Shown piece by piece: positions 1 to 7,045 of a stretch of 10,621 nt of DNA. The DNA is taken from the NCBI GenBank assembly GCA_036502765.1, contig DASXXX010000381.1:1-10621 (forward strand), in the 5' to 3' direction. The DNA comes from DASUAS01 sp036502765 (lineage in GTDB: Bacteria; Actinomycetota; Acidimicrobiia; IMCC26256; DASPTH01). The translations under genes and the position numbers were made by a program. The notes beneath the pieces were generated by a model. The model searched no databases and had not been told where the DNA came from. It saw only the letters and a program-made list of their open reading frames with translations. Numbering within the stretch: the stretch's first letter is position 1; every line of letters begins with the position of its first letter.

Positions 1-703
1 TCGTGTAGCTGGTGACGACGCCGACCTGCGGGAGGTCGACCTCGTACTCGCGGGTGAGCTCGATCGCGTCGACCGGGCAGTAGCCCTTGCCGCCGGTGTA
101 CGTGCGTGAGCAGATCGGGCACTTGAGGCCGAGGAACCGACCTTCGTCGTTCGCCTCCTCGGCGCGCTTGACGTTGGCCGTGACCGGGAGCGTGTACGTG
201 ATCGACGCGTTGTAGTCCATCATCGTGACCGGCTCGTCGACCGCGCCGCCGTCGTCGTCGGACACGACCGGCTCCTCGCCGGGAACGAACGCCTCGATGT
301 CGGTGATGTGGCCGATGCGGGCTGCCCGCCAGCGGGGCGCGACCCGCATGCCGGTGCTCATGGTGTCGATCGATCCGGCGTCGACCGCGTGCAGGAACGT
401 GGTGTCGGCACCGTCGAGACGGATGAGTGCGAACGCGAACGGCACGTCGAGCGGGTGCTGCGTGGTGGGCGTGGCCACCCACGACCACGACTCGACGGTG
501 CCGGCGGGGCCGACGTCGACGAAGTCGTGGGCGAGCTCCTCGGCGGTGTCGGGATCCCACTCGAGTGGTGGACTGATGATGCGGTCGCCGCTGCGGATGC
601 CGATGATCCGCCGGTCGGTGAGCGCAGTCATGAAGGCACCCACCACCGGCCCGAGCGATCGCTTGTACGGGAATTGGATGGTGGCCTGGACGACCTCTGT
701 CAC
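1..703 (-). CDS. Tandem DUF35 OB-fold/Zn-ribbon protein, partial (C-terminus beyond left edge)
   Basis: Reading the minus strand from 703 gives 234 uninterrupted codons that run off the window. The GTG start is chosen because a GGGGGG Shine-Dalgarno stretch (710-715) lies six bases upstream. Residues about 12-140 look like one DUF35 unit: a ribbon-like stretch at about 33-50 that has kept the 'PP' turn (residues 45-46) but has no cysteines, then an OB-fold-like beta-rich part. After an acidic linker (about 140-160) a second unit begins with a real zinc ribbon, C195-x2-C198 and C209 in 'CPVD', with Asp212 where a fourth Cys would be expected. Known for the family: DUF35 proteins bind thiolases/lipid-transfer thiolases and acyl-CoA hydratases, for example in steroid side-chain degradation. 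Inference: a partner or acyl-CoA-binding subunit of a thiolase probably encoded to the left of the window. The family call is good; the exact partner is unknown. Confidence 0.8.
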   Translation of the reverse strand, partial: MTEVVQATIQFPYKRSLGPVVGAFMTALTDRRIIGIRSGDRIISPPLEWDPDTAEELAHDFVDVGPAGTVESWSWVATPTTQHPLDVPFAFALIRLDGADTTFLHAVDAGSIDTMSTGMRVAPRWRAARIGHITDIEAFVPGEEPVVSDDDGGAVDEPVTMMDYNASITYTLPVTANVKRAEEANDEGRFLGLKCPICSRTYTGGKGYCPVDAIELTREYEVDLPQVGVVTSYT

Positions 704-707
704 GCGG

Positions 708-715
708 TTCCCCCC
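708..715 (-). promoter_or_regulatory. Ribosome binding site of the DUF35 gene
   Basis: On the minus strand this reads GGGGGGAA and ends four bases before the GTG at 703-701. It fixes the start, since the GTG further upstream is out of frame. Confidence 0.6.
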
Positions 716-744
716 GGGACGTCACGAACGGAATTGATGGGGGG

Positions 745-775
745 AGATTACGTCCGGCGGGTCCAACCCTGTCCA
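745..775 (-). promoter_or_regulatory. Candidate promoter for the DUF35 gene
   Basis: On the minus strand, TGGACA (775-770) and TAATCT (750-745) are separated by 19 bases, close to sigma-70-type -35 and -10 boxes, though the spacing is slightly long. Transcription would start near 738 and leave a leader of about 35 bases. This is pattern matching only. Confidence 0.35.
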
Positions 776-812
776 GCCGTTGCACTTGGCCGAACTTTCA
801 CACTCACGGCGC

Positions 813-838
813 GTGCACCTCACCGGTTCGGTGTGCAC
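813..838. repeat. Imperfect inverted repeat upstream of the fatty acid hydroxylase gene
   Basis: GTGCA (813-817) pairs with TGCAC (834-838) and CACCG (821-825) pairs with CGGTG (829-833), with a three-base bulge (818-820) and a GTT loop. If translation starts at 846, this dyad lies seven bases before the start codon and could be an operator or a leader hairpin. If translation starts at 780 or 813 it is only coding sequence. Confidence 0.35.
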
Positions 839-845
839 TGGTGGG

Positions 846-1697
846 GTGCGCCGCCACCTGACCGGGCTGACCTTCGCCGCCGCGCTGCTGTTCGCGCTCC
901 TGGCGCGCGGGACGGCGGTGTTCGGGATCGCTCTCCTCTTCGTGGTGTTCGTCCCGTTGGAGAAGCTCTTCGCATTGCGCAGGCAGAAGACCTTCCGGCC
1001 GGGACTCCTCACCGACCTCACCCACATCCTGGTGAACAGCGTGCTCAGCGCGATCGCGGTGATCGTCCTCGTGGTCGCGGCGGCCATCCCCTTCGTCTGG
1101 CTGCGGCGGATGGACCTGGTGGGTCAACTGCCGGCGTGGGCGGCCGTCGCCCTCGCGGCGGTGCTCGTCGCGGTGGCGAACTACTGGGGCCATCGCCTCA
1201 CGCACCGGGTGCCGTTCCTGTGGCGCTTCCACTCGGTGCACCACAGCATCGAGCAGATGGACTGGGTGGCGTCGGGCCGTCTCCACCCGCTCGACCAGGC
1301 GTTCACGCAGGCGTTCACCATCTTCCCGCTCGTGCTGCTCGGCTACGGCGCCGGGGTGTTCGGCGGCGTCGCGGTCTTCATCACGTTGCTCGCACTCTTC
1401 CAGCACGCCAACGTGCGCCTGCGCTTCCCGGGGCTGCGGTGGGTGATCAACACGCCCGAGTGGCACCACTGGCACCACGCGATCGACGACGACGCGCGCG
1501 ACAAGAACTTCGGCTTGCCCGTCGTCGACAAGTTGTTCGGAACCGCGTACCTGCCGAGGGGCGCGCGCGCCGTCGATTTCGGCACACGAGCACCGGTGCC
1601 GGCCGACGGCTACCTGCGCCACCTCGCGTACCCGTTCACCCCCGCCGCCAAGGGAGCCGCGGCGAAGGCGGGAGCGGAGACGGTGGTCGCTGCGTAG
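846..1697 (+). CDS. Sterol desaturase / fatty acid hydroxylase family membrane protein
   Basis: A 283-residue integral membrane protein of the di-iron fatty acid hydroxylase superfamily, which inserts oxygen or double bonds into lipids. From the GTG at 846, hydrophobic segments lie at about 7-20, 25-39, 58-83 and 97-114. The histidine clusters expected to bind two irons are all present: HRLTH (116-120), HSVHH (129-133), H147, H187 and the WHHWHH cluster (206-211). The substrate cannot be read from sequence. The start is uncertain: the frame is open back to a TTG at 780, with GTGs at 813 and 831. No option has a strong ribosome binding site. I prefer 846 because it puts a basic 'RRH' just before the first membrane segment, as is usual, and leaves the inverted repeat 813-838 outside the gene. 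The stop is nine bases before the next gene, so the two are probably cotranscribed. Confidence 0.88.
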   Translation: MRRHLTGLTFAAALLFALLARGTAVFGIALLFVVFVPLEKLFALRRQKTFRPGLLTDLTHILVNSVLSAIAVIVLVVAAAIPFVWLRRMDLVGQLPAWAAVALAAVLVAVANYWGHRLTHRVPFLWRFHSVHHSIEQMDWVASGRLHPLDQAFTQAFTIFPLVLLGYGAGVFGGVAVFITLLALFQHANVRLRFPGLRWVINTPEWHHWHHAIDDDARDKNFGLPVVDKLFGTAYLPRGARAVDFGTRAPVPADGYLRHLAYPFTPAAKGAAAKAGAETVVAA

Positions 1698-1706
1698 GGT
1701 GGGAAG
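1698..1706 (+). promoter_or_regulatory. Ribosome binding site of the pyrimidine reductase gene
   Basis: GGTGGGAAG fills the gap between the TAG of the hydroxylase gene and the ATG at 1707. It supports that start and suggests close translational linkage of the two genes. Confidence 0.5.
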
Positions 1707-2384
1707 ATGCGGATCCTCGATCTCGATCAGCGCACCACGCCCGAGTCGGCGGTCGAGGCGCACGTCGCGCTGCCCGAGGCGATCCCGACCCACCGCGCGT
1801 TCGTGCGGCTCAACATGATCTCGTCGGTCGACGGCGGCACCGCGGTCGGCGGCGTGTCCGGCGGTCTCGGCAACCGTGACGATCACGCGGTGTTCGCGGC
1901 CTTGCGCGCGCAGGCCGACGGCTGCCTCGTCGGACTCGGTACCGTCATCGCCGAGCACTACAAGGCGCCGATCCCACCGCAGCTGCAGCTCTACGTGGTG
2001 TCCGACACCAACGACCTCACCGGCGCCGAGGAGCTGTTCGCCACCGGCCGCGCCACCTTGGTGGTGCCGACCAGCGTCGGACCGGTGCCCGACGGCGTGC
2101 CCGAGCTGCGCGCGGGCGAGGGGCCGTTCGTCGACCTCGAGGCCGTGGCCACCGCGCTGGCCGGTCAGGTGGTCGTCGCCGAAGGCGGTCCGACGCTGGC
2201 GGGGCTGCTCGCCGCGCAGGGGCTGCTCGACGAGTTCTTCGTGACCATCGCGCCACGGGTCATCGCCGGCGCTTCGGCGCGCGTCGCGCACGGTCCCGAC
2301 GCCGACGCCTCCCTCTGGGAGCTCGCGCACGGCTTCCTCGACGACGACGGCTACCTCTTCCTCCGCTACTGCCGCTGCCTCTAG
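1707..2384 (+). CDS. Pyrimidine reductase family protein (RibD C-terminal/DHFR-like)
   Basis: A 225-residue protein of the RibD-C/dihydrofolate-reductase-like fold. The motif RLNMISSVDGGTA (34-46) followed by SGGLG (51-55) matches the substrate and nicotinamide-binding start of these reductases. DGCLVGLGTV (71-80) and the glycine-rich AEGGPTL (158-164) match the NADPH-binding parts, and LLDEFFVTIAPRVIAG (173-188) is the typical C-terminal strand region. There is no zinc deaminase domain, so it is a stand-alone reductase rather than full RibD. Known for the family: members reduce 5-amino-6-ribosylaminouracil 5'-phosphate in riboflavin synthesis, but many actinobacteria carry extra paralogs of unassigned substrate. 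No other riboflavin gene is nearby, so I do not assign ribD. It follows the hydroxylase gene by nine bases and has a G-rich ribosome binding site. Confidence 0.85.
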   Translation: MRILDLDQRTTPESAVEAHVALPEAIPTHRAFVRLNMISSVDGGTAVGGVSGGLGNRDDHAVFAALRAQADGCLVGLGTVIAEHYKAPIPPQLQLYVVSDTNDLTGAEELFATGRATLVVPTSVGPVPDGVPELRAGEGPFVDLEAVATALAGQVVVAEGGPTLAGLLAAQGLLDEFFVTIAPRVIAGASARVAHGPDADASLWELAHGFLDDDGYLFLRYCRCL

Positions 2385-2392
2385 ACCTGCCC

Positions 2393-2446
2393 ACGTTTCG
2401 GCGCCGCTCGATCCCCATATGGGTGGTCCAGCGGCGCCAAAAACGT
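2393..2446. terminator. Hairpin between converging genes, likely bidirectional terminator
   Basis: The nine-base stem GGCGCCGCT (2400-2408) pairs with AGCGGCGCC (2430-2438). Outside it, ACGTTT (2393-2398) pairs with AAACGT (2441-2446). The loop holds a second small palindrome, CCCATATGGG (2414-2423). It fills most of the 68 bases between the stops of the reductase and acyl-CoA dehydrogenase genes, which fits termination from both sides. There is no proper U-tract after the stem on either strand, so it is not a classical Rho-independent terminator. Confidence 0.55.
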
Positions 2447-2452
2447 CGGGGG

Positions 2453-3562
2453 TCAGATCTTGGGTTCGCGGGGGAGGCCGAGGGAGCGCTCGCCGATGAT
2501 GTTCTTCATCACCTCGGTGGTGCCGCCGGCGATGGTGTTGGACCGGCTCCCGACGAGGCGACGACCGTTGCGCATGTCGTCACCCGCGATGGCGGCGAGG
2601 CCGTCGACCTCGGCGGCGAACTCGGCGAACGACTGCCCGAGCGTCGACCACGCGAGCTTGATGAGCCCGGCGACCGCGCCGTTGGGACCACTGCCGTCGG
2701 CGACGAGTGACCGCTCACCCATCCAGCCGAGGATGCGCGCCCGGGTGTAGATGGCGGCGCCGCGATCGCGGGCACGCGCGGTGAGCTTGCCGTCGGCGGC
2801 CGCACCGCGCAGGAACGACTCGACCTCGCTGATCAGGTTGCCGGCGATCTCGATCACGCCGGCGCGCTCGTAGCCGAGCGTCGACATGGTGACGCCCCAT
2901 CCGCCGTGGAGCGGCCCGAGCAGCGCGTCCTTCGGGACGATCACATCCTCGTAGACGACCTCGGCGAAGTCGCTGTCGCCGGTGGCCTGGATGATGGGCC
3001 GCCGCGTGATGCCGGGCGTGTCGAGCGGGACGAGCAACGCGGAGATGCCACGGTGCGGGGGCGCGTCGGGATCGGTGCGCACGAGGACCATGCAGTGCGT
3101 GGCCCACATGCCGATCGACGTCCACACCTTGGTGCCGTTGACCACGAAGTGGTCGCCCTCGAGCACTGCCCGGCAGCGCAGGCCGGCGAGGTCGCTGCCC
3201 GCGTCGGGCTCGCTGAACCCCTGGCACCACACCTCCTCGGCGGAGAGGATGCGCTGCAGGTGCACCTTCTGCTCGGGCGTGCCCGCGGCCGCGATCGTGG
3301 GGCCGACGTTCTTCGTGCCGAACACCGCGATGCGTCGCGGGGCCTTCGCCCGACCGAACTCGGCGTCGCACGCGATCTGGTCCTCGACGCCCAGCGCGCG
3401 ACCACCGATCTCGACCGGCCACGCGGGCGCAGACCAGCCGCGCGCGCCGAGCTCACGCTGGAACTCGAGCAGCCCCTCCCACTCGTCGGACTCACCCCAC
3501 CGTTCGCGATGGCGCGGGACGATCTCGTCGAGGACGGCTCGGAGCTCCAGGTGCGGCTGCAT
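2453..3562 (-). CDS. Acyl-CoA dehydrogenase
   Basis: A 369-residue flavoprotein that would introduce an alpha-beta double bond into an acyl-CoA. The FAD-binding motif WCQGFSEPDAGSD is at 112-124, and VVNGTKVWTSIG (140-151) is the adjacent family signature. The C-terminal SNTIAGGTTEVMKNIIGE (341-358) matches the usual FAD/dimer end. The residue equivalent to Glu376 of medium-chain enzymes appears to be glycine (346 or 347); the likely base is Glu232 in YER (231-233), as in isovaleryl- and long-chain-type enzymes. The resemblance is to actinobacterial FadE proteins used in steroid or long-chain acyl-CoA catabolism; the substrate is not determined. The ATG at 3562 is chosen because an in-frame TGA lies 14 codons upstream and no other good start follows it. 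No clear ribosome binding site is seen. The N-terminus is a little short for the family. It lies 39 bases after the GT39 gene and may be read from the same transcript, although the functions are unrelated. Confidence 0.92.
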   Translation of the reverse strand: MQPHLELRAVLDEIVPRHRERWGESDEWEGLLEFQRELGARGWSAPAWPVEIGGRALGVEDQIACDAEFGRAKAPRRIAVFGTKNVGPTIAAAGTPEQKVHLQRILSAEEVWCQGFSEPDAGSDLAGLRCRAVLEGDHFVVNGTKVWTSIGMWATHCMVLVRTDPDAPPHRGISALLVPLDTPGITRRPIIQATGDSDFAEVVYEDVIVPKDALLGPLHGGWGVTMSTLGYERAGVIEIAGNLISEVESFLRGAAADGKLTARARDRGAAIYTRARILGWMGERSLVADGSGPNGAVAGLIKLAWSTLGQSFAEFAAEVDGLAAIAGDDMRNGRRLVGSRSNTIAGGTTEVMKNIIGERSLGLPREPKI

Positions 3563-3601
3563 CGTCGGACAGTACGCGAGCGCCAGAGGTCGCGTGGAAG
3601 G

Positions 3602-5710
3602 TCACGTCGAAGTCAGGTCGTAGACCGTCACGCCGCCCACGGTCTGGCTGGTGAAGTGCTCGGTCACCCACGTCGAGATCGCGGACGACGTGCTCGACGT
3701 GCTGCCCGCAGGACCGCCGCCTCCACCGAACCCGCCGCCTCCACCGAACCCGCCACTGCCACGCGCGATGAAGAAGTGGATCTTGCCGTCGCGCACGTAC
3801 TGCTGGAACTGCGCCAGCGTCGGCGTCGGGTCGGTGCCGTTGAACCCGCCGATCGCCATCACCGGGTCGTCGGTGGCGAGCTGGTAGCCCGCGGCCGAGT
3901 TGGCACCGACGGTCGCCGCCACCCACGTGTACGAGTCGGCGTCCTGGCCGAGGAGCGCGGTCAGGGCGGCATCGGGCGCGCTGCCGTTGAGCAGACCGCC
4001 TGCCTGGGCGCCGCCTCCGGTACCGCCGCCGGGCGCGCCGGCTGCGCCTGCTGCGCCACCGGGAGGGCCGCCGGCGAATCCGCCCGGGAACTGCCCGCCA
4101 CGTGCGCCGCCCGGCCCGCCCCCGGCGCCACCGCCCGGCCTGCCGAAGCCCATCGTGCTCGCCCCCGCCGGACCCGCGGTCGGGATCGCGCCGGTGTGCG
4201 GCGTGTTCACGGTGTTCAACGTGTACGCCGCGGGTGCGGCGAGGATCACGACGACGGCAGCCAGCACGAGCGGGAGCAGCGCACGACCGTGCAGCAGGTG
4301 CGCGGCGAGGAGCACGCCGGCGACTGCGACCCCTGCGAGCAGCAGCGGGCCGCGCAGCCACGGGTTCCAGTCGGGCGTGCGGCCGAGCAGGACGAACGTC
4401 CAGATCGCGGTGACGGCGACCACCGCCGCGAGCACCGAGCGCGCGGCCACGTCGTGCCGTCGCTTCCACAACATGCCGGCGCCCATGCCGACGAGCGCGC
4501 CGATAGCGGGTGCGAGCGCGACCGCGTAGTACTGGTGGATGATCCCCTTGCCCAGGCTGAACGTGAGCCCGGTCACCAGGAGCCAACCACCCCACAACCC
4601 GAACGCGGCGCGCACGCGGTCGGTGCGGGGGCGCGTGCCCCGCCACACGATCCCCGCGACGAGCAGGATGAGTGCCGCGGGCAGCAGCCACGAGATCTGC
4701 GTCCCGAACTCGGCACCGAACATGCGAGTGATCCCGGTGGGGCCCCACTGCCCGGTCTGCCCACCGCCACCACCGACGCTGCCGGTCTCGTTGCCGGTGA
4801 GACGGCCGAAGCCGTTGTACCCGAAGATCAATTCGATGACGCTGTTGTGCTGCGAGCCGCCGATGTAGGGGCGCGACGACGCCGGCCAGAGCTCGACGAT
4901 CGCGATCCACCATCCGGCGGACACGAGGAGCACGCCGCACGCCGCGGTCAGCTGCCACAGCCGCTTCCACATCGAGACCGGCGCCGCGAGCAGGTACACG
5001 AGACCGAACGCCGGGAGCACGAGCAGCGTCTGCAGCATCTTCGCCAGGAACCCGAAGCCCACCATCGAGAACGCGAACAGGAGCCACCATGTGCTGCCGC
5101 GTTCGAGCGCGCGGATCATCGCGTAGGCACCGACGACGAGCAGCAGCACGAGCGCGGCGTCGGGGTTGTTGAAGCGGAACATCAGCGCGGCGACCGGCGT
5201 CAGTGCGAGCACCGCGCCGGCGAGCAACGCCGATCCGGCCGAGAACCAACGCCGCACCGCGAGGTAGAGCACGCCGACCGCAGCGACGCCCTCGAGCGCC
5301 TCGGGCACGAGGATGCTCCAGGAGCTCAGGCCGAACACGCGCGCCGACAACGCCATCGGCCACAGCGACAAGGGCGACTTGTCGACGGTCACCGCGCTCG
5401 ACGCATCGAACGAACCGAAGAAGAACGCCTTCCAGCTCTTCGTCGCCGCCTGCACCGCGGCCGAGTAGTAGGTGTTCGCCCAGCCCGACGCGCCGAGGCC
5501 CCAGACGTAGAGCACCGCGGTGCCGACCAGGAGCGCGAGCAGGGTCGGTCGCACCCACACCGGGTCGTGCTCCCGGCCGCGCAGGAACCCTTGGAGCCCG
5601 CCGCGCCGGGCGCGGCTCGCGTCGCGACGGCTGGCGTCGCGGCGCGCCGGCGTCTCCGGCGCGGCGGGGGAGCGTTCTGTCGTCGTCGTGGGATCGAGGG
5701 TCGTGGTCAT
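3602..5710 (-). CDS. GT39-family membrane glycosyltransferase (YkcB/ArnT-like mannosyltransferase)
   Basis: A 702-residue multi-pass membrane protein of the PMT/ArnT (GT39) superfamily, which moves a sugar from polyprenyl phosphate to an acceptor outside the cytoplasm. After a basic N-terminus (with RRDAS repeated at 23-32) there are about 13 hydrophobic segments between 53 and 497. The first extracytoplasmic loop carries YYSAAV (81-86), FFFGSFD (96-102) and VDKSP (109-113). RPYIGGSQHNS (280-290) and GYNGFGRLTG (297-306) are signatures of the YkcB group. A glycine-rich linker (about 518-572) leads to a soluble C-terminal domain (573-700, with YTWVAATVGANSAAGYQLAT at 594-613), interrupted by a second glycine-rich stretch (651-668). 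It begins 34 bases after the GT2-GtrA gene, the usual partner. The donor sugar and acceptor are unknown. A GAGG about eight bases before the ATG at 5710 is a modest ribosome binding site. Confidence 0.92.
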   Translation of the reverse strand: MTTTLDPTTTTERSPAAPETPARRDASRRDASRARRGGLQGFLRGREHDPVWVRPTLLALLVGTAVLYVWGLGASGWANTYYSAAVQAATKSWKAFFFGSFDASSAVTVDKSPLSLWPMALSARVFGLSSWSILVPEALEGVAAVGVLYLAVRRWFSAGSALLAGAVLALTPVAALMFRFNNPDAALVLLLVVGAYAMIRALERGSTWWLLFAFSMVGFGFLAKMLQTLLVLPAFGLVYLLAAPVSMWKRLWQLTAACGVLLVSAGWWIAIVELWPASSRPYIGGSQHNSVIELIFGYNGFGRLTGNETGSVGGGGGQTGQWGPTGITRMFGAEFGTQISWLLPAALILLVAGIVWRGTRPRTDRVRAAFGLWGGWLLVTGLTFSLGKGIIHQYYAVALAPAIGALVGMGAGMLWKRRHDVAARSVLAAVVAVTAIWTFVLLGRTPDWNPWLRGPLLLAGVAVAGVLLAAHLLHGRALLPLVLAAVVVILAAPAAYTLNTVNTPHTGAIPTAGPAGASTMGFGRPGGGAGGGPGGARGGQFPGGFAGGPPGGAAGAAGAPGGGTGGGAQAGGLLNGSAPDAALTALLGQDADSYTWVAATVGANSAAGYQLATDDPVMAIGGFNGTDPTPTLAQFQQYVRDGKIHFFIARGSGGFGGGGGFGGGGGPAGSTSSTSSAISTWVTEHFTSQTVGGVTVYDLTST
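3717..3752. repeat. Two perfect 18-base tandem copies inside the GT39 gene
   Basis: The unit CCGCCTCCACCGAACCCG occurs at 3717-3734 and again at 3735-3752, with a degenerate third copy starting after it. On the coding strand it produces the second glycine-rich stretch, with repeated GGFGGGGG, in the C-terminal domain of the glycosyltransferase. Copy number change would keep the reading frame. Confidence 0.85.
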
Positions 5711-5744
5711 CAGGCGGCCTCGTCGGCGCGGCTCATGCGGAGGT

Positions 5745-6971
5745 TCACGGTCGGAACACCCAGTGCCGCAGCAGCAGGAAGCGGGCGACGGTGGCGAGCA
5801 GGTTGGCCGCGGTGAGCGTGACCAACGTGACGCCGAGCGACGACACGCCCAGCACCGCGAGCACCGCGAGCGCGGCGAGGGTCAATGCGAGCGGGAGCAG
5901 GCCGAGCAGGGTGCCCGCGACGTAGTGGCGGGCGCGTCCGGCTCGTCCACGGAGTGTGAACGTGAGGCGCCGGTTGGCGGCGGTGTTGGCGAACCCGCAC
6001 ACCAGCAGCGCGACGACGTCGGCGCCCACGGGCCCGAACGGACCGTCGAGCAGTGCGAACAGCGCCGCGAACACGACGGTGCTCACGATGCCGATCGACG
6101 CGAAGCGCACGACCTGCGGTCCGAGGCGCGGGTCGACCGGCGTCGTCGGCCGCGTGAGGTCGTCCGGGGGACTCGTCAGCGCTCCGTCGCCGATCGCGAA
6201 GCGACGCAGCATGCGCCACACGCCGCGGAGGTCGTCGGTGGCGGTGCGCACGATGTCGACGCGCGACACCGGGTCGTCGACCCAGTCGACCGGTACCTCG
6301 TGGATGCGGAGGCCGTTGTGTTCGGCCAGCACCAACAACTCGGTGTCGAAGAACCAGCCCTGGTCCTCGACCAGGGGGAGGAGCTCGCGCGCCACGTCCG
6401 CGCGGAGCGCCTTGAACCCACACTGGGCGTCCGAGAACCCTGCTCGCAAGGTGGTGCGGAGGAGCAGGTTGTAGCCGCGCGAGATGAGCTCGCGCTTCGG
6501 ACCTCGCACCACGCGCGCGTTCGACGCCAGCCGCGTGCCGATGGCGACGTCGCTGTGTCCGCTCAACAGCGGCGCGACGAGCGGGAGGAGTGCGTCGAGG
6601 TCGGTCGAGAGGTCGACGTCCATGTACGCGACGACCTGCGCGTCGCTCGCGCTCCACGCGGCGCGCAGCGCGCGCCCGCGGCCCTTCTCGTCGAGATGGA
6701 GCACCCGGACGCCGTCGAGTGTCGACGCGAGGTGTTGCGCGATCGCCGCCGTGGTGTCGGTACTGGCGTTGTCGGCGATGGTGATCGCCCACGGCACCGT
6801 GAACTGGTCGATGAGGTAGGCCTGGAGGGTGCGGATCGACGCATCGAGGCCGCGCTCCTCGTCGCGCACCGGCACCACGATCTCGACCAAGGGCGAGCCG
6901 GCGCCCGCACCCGACGGGAAGCGCGGGCGGGCCAGCACGGCGGTCGACGGCGTCTCGGTCACGAGGGCCAT
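5745..6971 (-). CDS. GT2 glycosyltransferase fused to GtrA-like membrane domain
   Basis: A 408-residue two-domain protein. Residues about 27-260 form a GT2 (GT-A fold, DPM-synthase-like) domain: VPVRDEE (33-39), DNAS (68-71), the metal-binding DVDLSTD (118-124), QCGFKA (183-188) and DTELL (209-213). Residues about 285-405 form a GtrA domain with four hydrophobic segments and the typical NRRLTF (333-338) and C-terminal HWVF motifs. Known for these families: the GT2 part attaches a sugar to polyprenyl phosphate, and GtrA proteins are thought to help translocate the product. With the GT39 gene just downstream it forms a donor-making and donor-using pair. The frame is open to 7142, but that would overlap the divergent gene at 7088, and the extra residues are low-complexity; the ATG at 6971 gives a usual family N-terminus. 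No strong ribosome binding site is seen there. Confidence 0.92.
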   Translation of the reverse strand: MALVTETPSTAVLARPRFPSGAGAGSPLVEIVVPVRDEERGLDASIRTLQAYLIDQFTVPWAITIADNASTDTTAAIAQHLASTLDGVRVLHLDEKGRGRALRAAWSASDAQVVAYMDVDLSTDLDALLPLVAPLLSGHSDVAIGTRLASNARVVRGPKRELISRGYNLLLRTTLRAGFSDAQCGFKALRADVARELLPLVEDQGWFFDTELLVLAEHNGLRIHEVPVDWVDDPVSRVDIVRTATDDLRGVWRMLRRFAIGDGALTSPPDDLTRPTTPVDPRLGPQVVRFASIGIVSTVVFAALFALLDGPFGPVGADVVALLVCGFANTAANRRLTFTLRGRAGRARHYVAGTLLGLLPLALTLAALAVLAVLGVSSLGVTLVTLTAANLLATVARFLLLRHWVFRP

Positions 6972-7045
6972 CGTCCGCTGCACAGGTTGCGCGAGCCTGC
7001 GGTGTCCCTGGGAGTTCGCCGAGAACGACCGGCAACCGGCGGCGT

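Noticed and set aside
308..1879. A 523-codon open frame on the plus strand
   Set aside because: It overlaps three well-supported genes in other frames, and the product is Arg/Gly/Pro-rich without motifs.
804..2330. A 508-codon open frame on the minus strand
   Set aside because: Antisense to the hydroxylase and reductase genes; the product is Arg/Glu/His-rich and has no recognisable domain.
3492..5558. A 688-codon minus-strand frame inside the GT39 gene
   Set aside because: It is another frame of a gene whose true product matches a known membrane glycosyltransferase along its full length.
5585..5660. Repeated RRDAS-coding stretch at the GT39 N-terminus as a mobile or CRISPR-like repeat
   Set aside because: It is a short in-frame duplication of two units inside a cytoplasmic basic tail, without spacers or other copies.
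2906..5815. A 969-codon open frame on the plus strand
   Set aside because: It lies opposite the acyl-CoA dehydrogenase and GT39 genes, and its product is a low-complexity Arg/Glu/Ala-rich string with no domain. It is the usual antisense open frame of GC-rich coding DNA.
6984..6991. AGGTTGCG, also found in the hairpin arm at 8221-8228
   Set aside because: An eight-base match in GC-rich DNA is expected by chance and the copy at 6984 has no inverted partner.
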